This document shows, piece after piece, positions 60,401-64,000 of a stretch of 64,000 nt of DNA. The stretch is from Plecoglossus altivelis (Eukaryota; Chordata; Actinopteri; Osmeriformes; Plecoglossidae). Both the position numbers and the translations under genes were made by a program. A model generated the notes under the pieces. It saw only the letters and a list, made by a program, of their open reading frames with translations, was not told the origin of the DNA and did not search any database. The stretch spans positions 8,920,324-8,984,323 of the forward strand of contig BROE01000011.1 in assembly GCA_036571765.1 (NCBI GenBank), read 5' to 3'. Position 1 is the stretch's first letter. Each line of letters opens with the position of its first letter.

Positions 60401-63400
60401 TACTCCTAAACTGGAACACACACACACCTTCTTCTCTCCCTCTCTCTCCCTCTCAGTAGACAGGTCTACTGCTTCTGTATACACTGTATATATACATATA
60501 TACGTACAGACCTGGGTGTGTGTGTTTGTTAGTCATTAGAGAGTTGGGGAAGGGATTTCCTCAGAACATACTGTATGTACGTGCCTCTGCTGCTAACACC
60601 AATGCTGTCTTAATGACAGTGTCTACGTCAGTACCTCTAGAAACGCTGAATACAGTACAAATCTATAGACATCTCTGTCTACTTTCCACCCGCCATGCTA
60701 AGTATGCCCACTCTCATACCGAAGATAATTCGAGTTTATAGCACATTAACAGATTTATACTAAAAACAGGGCCTGCTGCCTTTTTTATGTCGGCCTACTT
60801 TACATAATATGCCTCATGTCATTAAAGAATCCAACTAAGTATGGGTGAAATATCTGGATAATTTATGATTTTGCTGTTTTGCATGACCCTGTGGTCAATG
60901 TTTGTTTGGTTAGGGATTCTTCCCTGTTACATAACGACATGCATGTGAGGATCACATGAATCTTCAACCTTCCTCACAATCCAGCCCTCCTCGCTGCAGG
61001 AAGTAAACGATGGACAGAAGGAGCAGGGAGAATAGCAGGAGGCCAAGAAAGAAATCAGTTGAATTGAAACAGTTGATCAATTGTGTCTTTAGAAAACAGC
61101 ATTTCAGAGATCTGTCTCTGCTCCTCTCTCACTCTTCTCAAAGCAACGCGGTGGAGGTTTTAATTAGACGTTCCTTGACACACCCTGTTCCCCCCATCTG
61201 TAGCTGTTACCTTCTAAACACTTAACCCCACCCTCCATCGCCCTGAAAGAGGAAGTCTGTGCTATATGTTGTGTTTCCTCTGCGAAAAGTCAACATGACA
61301 TGACACTCAACGCGCCTTGCAAGACACAGGTGCTCAGCCGCACTTCTAGTTCACAGGTTTAAGCATCATTTATCAGTACGTGAGTTCGATCGATCGGACC
61401 CTTGTTGTTTACGACGGGGCTCTCTGCTGTGTTGGGTGTCTGTAGAACAAGGAGAAGGAGCGGATGAGGGAGAGAGAGAAGGAGGCACGGGAGAGGGAGG
61501 CTTGCTACAGCAATGGCCACCTCTTCACCTCCCTCACCATCTCTGGTACCACACTCTGCTCAGCCTGCAACAAGAGCATCACCGCCAAGGAGGCCTTGAG
61601 CTGCCCCAGTACGTATGACTTCACCCTCTGCCACCCGTTCAGCTACCCCCTCCAGCTGGGAGGACTGGATTAGAATTGTACTACAGTTGCTGTCTGATAT
61701 GATTGTAGTGTTGAGGTTTTTTTCTCCTCCAATCCCTACGTACTTCAATGCAACACTTCCATGTTTTAAGAAGGCTCATATGTCTATAGTATCTGCTGGC
61801 ACTGATAAAAAAAATGGGGAAGAACAGTTTTGTCTTGGTTTTAGTGTGATCAGAGACTGGGTGAGAGGGTTCAGAGCCCTCCCCTGGGTCTCTACCTCCC
61901 TCAGTTCTGAGGCTGACTTCCTGTCCTAGAACCACGCACAGGAAGTGAAACTGATTTGAAACAATGGAAGCAGCAGCCAGGAGGAGATGAGACAGAAAAG
62001 GAAGTGGAGGAACGAGAGGAGGTTAAAAAAAACTGAAAAAGAAAAGAGAGAAATAAAATCCCTAATTTGTTGTCCAATTCCTCCAGCTTGCAACGTAACC
62101 ATCCATAACCGCTGTAGAGACTCACTGCCTAACTGTGCCAAGATGAAACAGAGGGTAAGCTCTCTTTACACTATGTGTTTACAGTATGTGTTTATATTAA
62201 ATGTTTTATATTATGTGTTTACATTATGTGTTTGACAGACACATCCATTCATACTAAGTATTGACTTTGTTTACAGGGTACATACAACAATGGACAATAA
62301 ATCTGTGTCATTAACTTGGTTAAGCTTTGCAACTTTTTGCTTTCTCATGCTGACCTTATGGTCTAACCTGCAAGATGCATTGTAGCTAGCTAGTACATGT
62401 AGTTAAACTCTTTTTATATCCACAGCAACAAAAGATGGCTCTCATGAGGAACAACTCCTCCAATGTTACTCTCCGTACCAAAAGTGAGTGTAAACAGGTG
62501 TCCCACACCTACACGATGTATTCGCTGAGATGGAAATCTGTGTTGAGTCATTAACATGAAACTGCTCCCCCTCTTCTTTTGCCTCACCCTCCTGCCTCTC
62601 CCCCTGCCTCACCCTCCTGCCTCACCCTCCTGCCTCACCCTCTTGCCTCACCCTCCTGCCTCACCCTCTTGTCTCGCCCCCCTGCCTCACTCCTTGCCTC
62701 ACCCTCTTGCCTCACCCTCTTGCCTCACCCTCCTGCCTCACCCCTCCTGCCTCACCTCAATCCCCTCCCCAGCCCCGATGATGCGCGAGCGCCCCAGCTC
62801 GGCCATCTACCACTCAGACAGCCTTCGCCAGTCCCTGCTGGGCTCCCGCCGAGGTCGCTCTGGCCTCTCCCTCTCCAAGAGCGTCTCCACCAATAACATT
62901 GCAGGGTGAGTTCTGACTCCACCCACATGACCTGCGCTCTATTAGTGGGAGATCACTCGCTGAGTATAGGTGGGCTTGCAACATAAAAAAGACAGAAAAT
63001 CTAATATTGGAGTCCAATTTTGTCAGAATGTTGGTGGTGCATGTAATTTTATGATGAGTACCCTTAGCTTAAATAACCAAAGGTTTAAAAGTTTTAGCCT
63101 AACACCCTATCAAATGGATTATAATACAGATAATGATAATAAAAATAGACCATGGCTTTTTCTCAATGGAATAGAAAACAAAGCCAACACGAGAGAGCTG
63201 AGATGTTGACGGACACATTTTAACCCATGCATGACGACTCATCTTTGTGTGTGTGCGTTTGTGTGTCAGGACACAAGCATGAATAGTGTTAATCACAGTG
63301 GTCATTGATTGGTATGTATTGTACATAGTTGTGTCATTGTAATTGTGTTTTGTGTTGTGTTTCTTTATGTGTTTGTGTCGGCTTGCTGTTTCTGCTCCCT

Positions 63401-64000
63401 CTATCAATGTTTTTGGTGTGATTGGATTTCTATCTGTATTTATGTGTTTGTTGCGGGTGTTTGTACATGTTTAAATGTAAACTCAATGTCTTTGGATGAA
63501 TCCTTTGGTTTGGATGGATGTTATTTACACATGCATGTCATGTCTGTGTGTTTGTATTGGTGCGTGTTTGTATGCTTCTATGTATGTGTGCTTGCATGTG
63601 AATGTATATCTATGTGTCCTGCCTATGTGTGCGTGTGTGTCCTGGTCCATACTTCTGTGTAGGAACCTGAATGATGACTCTCCCCTGGGCCTGCGCAGGA
63701 TCCTGTCCCAGTCCACAGACTCCCTCAACTTCAGGAACAGAGCCATGTCCATGGAGTCCCTCAACGACGAGGGTGAGACTGCGCTCTGTTCAAAGCAAAC
63801 CAGGTCAAACCAGATCAAGCCAGATCAAACCAGGTCTCCTAACAGAAAACAAGCCTGGCTGTCGACCGACCGAGCCCTCTTGTATTCGGACTACTATTGA
63901 GTACTGTGGATTTTATCAGTGTGTGTTGAGATGGACAAGAGGTCACTGTAACGTGGACATGTGCTCTCAGGAGAAGTCTACTATGCTTCCATGCTGGAGG
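51189..64000 (+). CDS. arhgef2: arhgef2 (GEF-H1): Rho guanine nucleotide exchange factor 2, 5' part incl. long N-terminus; runs off window
   Basis: Microtubule-linked activator of RhoA of the Lbc family. Long-form exons: 51189-51424, 52091-52259, 52426-52534, 53667-53706, 54005-54149, giving 233 residues with every junction in phase. They splice to common exons 61446-61608, 62087-62154, 62426-62483, 62773-62905, 63663-63772 and 63971 onward. The start is the ATG at the first base of the 51189 exon ([14 protein letters not shown]). The common part has a basic helix ([17 protein letters not shown]), then a C1 zinc finger with all ligands ([44 protein letters not shown]). Next are [35 protein letters not shown] and [17 protein letters not shown], all close to mammalian ARHGEF2. 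The last bases encode [10 protein letters not shown]. The DH and PH domains lie beyond the window. Human ARHGEF2 neighbours SSR2. Confidence 0.92.
52630..52665. repeat. (GT)n microsatellite
   Basis: GT run in an arhgef2 intron. A second GT run ending in about 17 G lies at 52859-52893. Confidence 0.85.
56741..57020. repeat. GA-rich purine tract with two (GA)n runs
   Basis: (GA)n at 56741-56770, GGA repeats to about 56786, a mixed purine region, then another (GA)n at 56991-57020 next to the duplicated 59-bp segment. Confidence 0.85.
57021..57079. repeat. 59-bp segment duplicated across the gap, left copy
   Basis: 57021-57079 and 57407-57465 are identical by eye, both directly preceded by a (GA)n run (56991-57020 and about 57371-57406). 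The two copies have different sequence after them. Confidence 0.9.
57092..57293. other. Assembly gap (about 200 N)
   Basis: Run of N. The sequence on its right edge does not belong to arhgef2 (next entry), so the join here is suspect. Confidence 1.
57294..57365 (-). pseudogene. gabbr1: Clean copy of the start of a gabbr1 exon plus its upstream intron, inverted and misplaced
   Basis: Reverse-complemented, 57294-57329 reads [12 protein letters not shown], exactly twelve codons starting right after a CAG acceptor (TTGCTTCCCAG). It then stops at the N gap. This is the beginning of the gabbr1 exon at 5292. The intron bases just upstream (TTTACTTAT, then ATTTCATATTG) also align with 5250-5283, allowing for the run-length errors there. 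So this is the same locus or a very recent copy. Misplacement during scaffolding or gap filling is more likely than a real insertion, since the piece ends at the gap. Confidence 0.8.
57407..57465. repeat. 59-bp segment duplicated across the gap, right copy
   Basis: Same orientation as the left copy. It lies directly beyond the misplaced gabbr1 piece and its (GA)n run, so it is probably gabbr1 intron sequence in reverse orientation. Confidence 0.9.
58394..58456 (+). CDS. arhgef2: arhgef2 alternative first coding exon (short form)
   Basis: ATG at 58394 encodes [20 protein letters not shown] plus R, then a GTGAGT donor. It corresponds to the usual mammalian ARHGEF2 start (MSRIESLTRARI-type). 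It ends in phase 0, the same as the long-form exon at 54149, so both can join 61446. The preceding 400 bases lack an acceptor-like signal and read as a 5' UTR, implying an internal promoter near 58.0-58.3 kb. Confidence 0.85.
58457..61445. other. arhgef2 first intron of the short form
   Basis: No exon recognised. Short GT and GA runs lie near 58800-58830. Confidence 0.45.
62578..62765. repeat. C-rich minisatellite (CCTGCCTCACCCTC units)
   Basis: About 15 copies of an 11-13-base TGCCTCACCCTC unit, ending at the acceptor of the arhgef2 exon at 62773. Confidence 0.85.

Overview
The window is vertebrate nuclear DNA, almost certainly a ray-finned (teleost-type) fish. It has intron-rich genes with GT-AG splice sites, abundant CT/CA microsatellites and minisatellites, and proteins clearly orthologous to vertebrate families. 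It contains no bacterial, phage, CRISPR or defence-type locus. Exon ends below were read by eye from splice signals, codon phase and family resemblance.

Layout: (1) 641-20099, plus strand: the last 16 coding exons of a GABA-B receptor subunit 1 gene (gabbr1), with a 3' UTR to about 22.7 kb. One exon (5292-5580) is frame-broken inside a block of inflated homopolymers at about 4.98-5.46 kb. (2) 24364-25674, minus: a complete four-exon TNF-alpha-type cytokine gene, tail-to-tail with gabbr1, with an AU-rich 3' UTR and a CRE/kappaB/TATA promoter. (3) 30206-31431, plus: complete ssr2 (TRAP-beta of the ER translocon). (4) 32159-36529, minus: a T-cell-adaptor-like SH2 gene (sh2d2a-like), convergent with ssr2. 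(5) 40378-45717, plus: a complete death-associated protein kinase (dapk2-like), head-to-head with sh2d2a, with several altered kinase-motif residues. (6) 48012-50962, plus: a possible two-exon, 70-residue acidic protein of unknown function. (7) 51189 to the window end, plus: the 5' part of arhgef2 (GEF-H1). It shows a five-exon long N-terminus and, 4 kb downstream, an alternative first exon for the classical short form. Both splice in phase to the C1 zinc-finger exons. The gene runs off the right edge.

The gene set joins human 6p21-22 (GABBR1, TNF) and 1q22-23 (SSR2, ARHGEF2, SH2D2A) orthologues. These are two paralogous MHC-related regions, so the linkage is of evolutionary interest. Functions are mixed: inhibitory neurotransmission, inflammation, ER translocation, lymphocyte signalling, a calmodulin-type kinase and Rho activation. 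I see no evidence that they form one pathway.

The most useful new observation concerns assembly. The sequence just right of the N gap (57294-57365, inside arhgef2) is, in reverse complement, a clean copy of the start and upstream intron of the gabbr1 exon that is corrupted at 5292. A 59-bp segment is also duplicated on both sides of that gap. This points to a misplaced contig piece, or less likely a real exon duplication.
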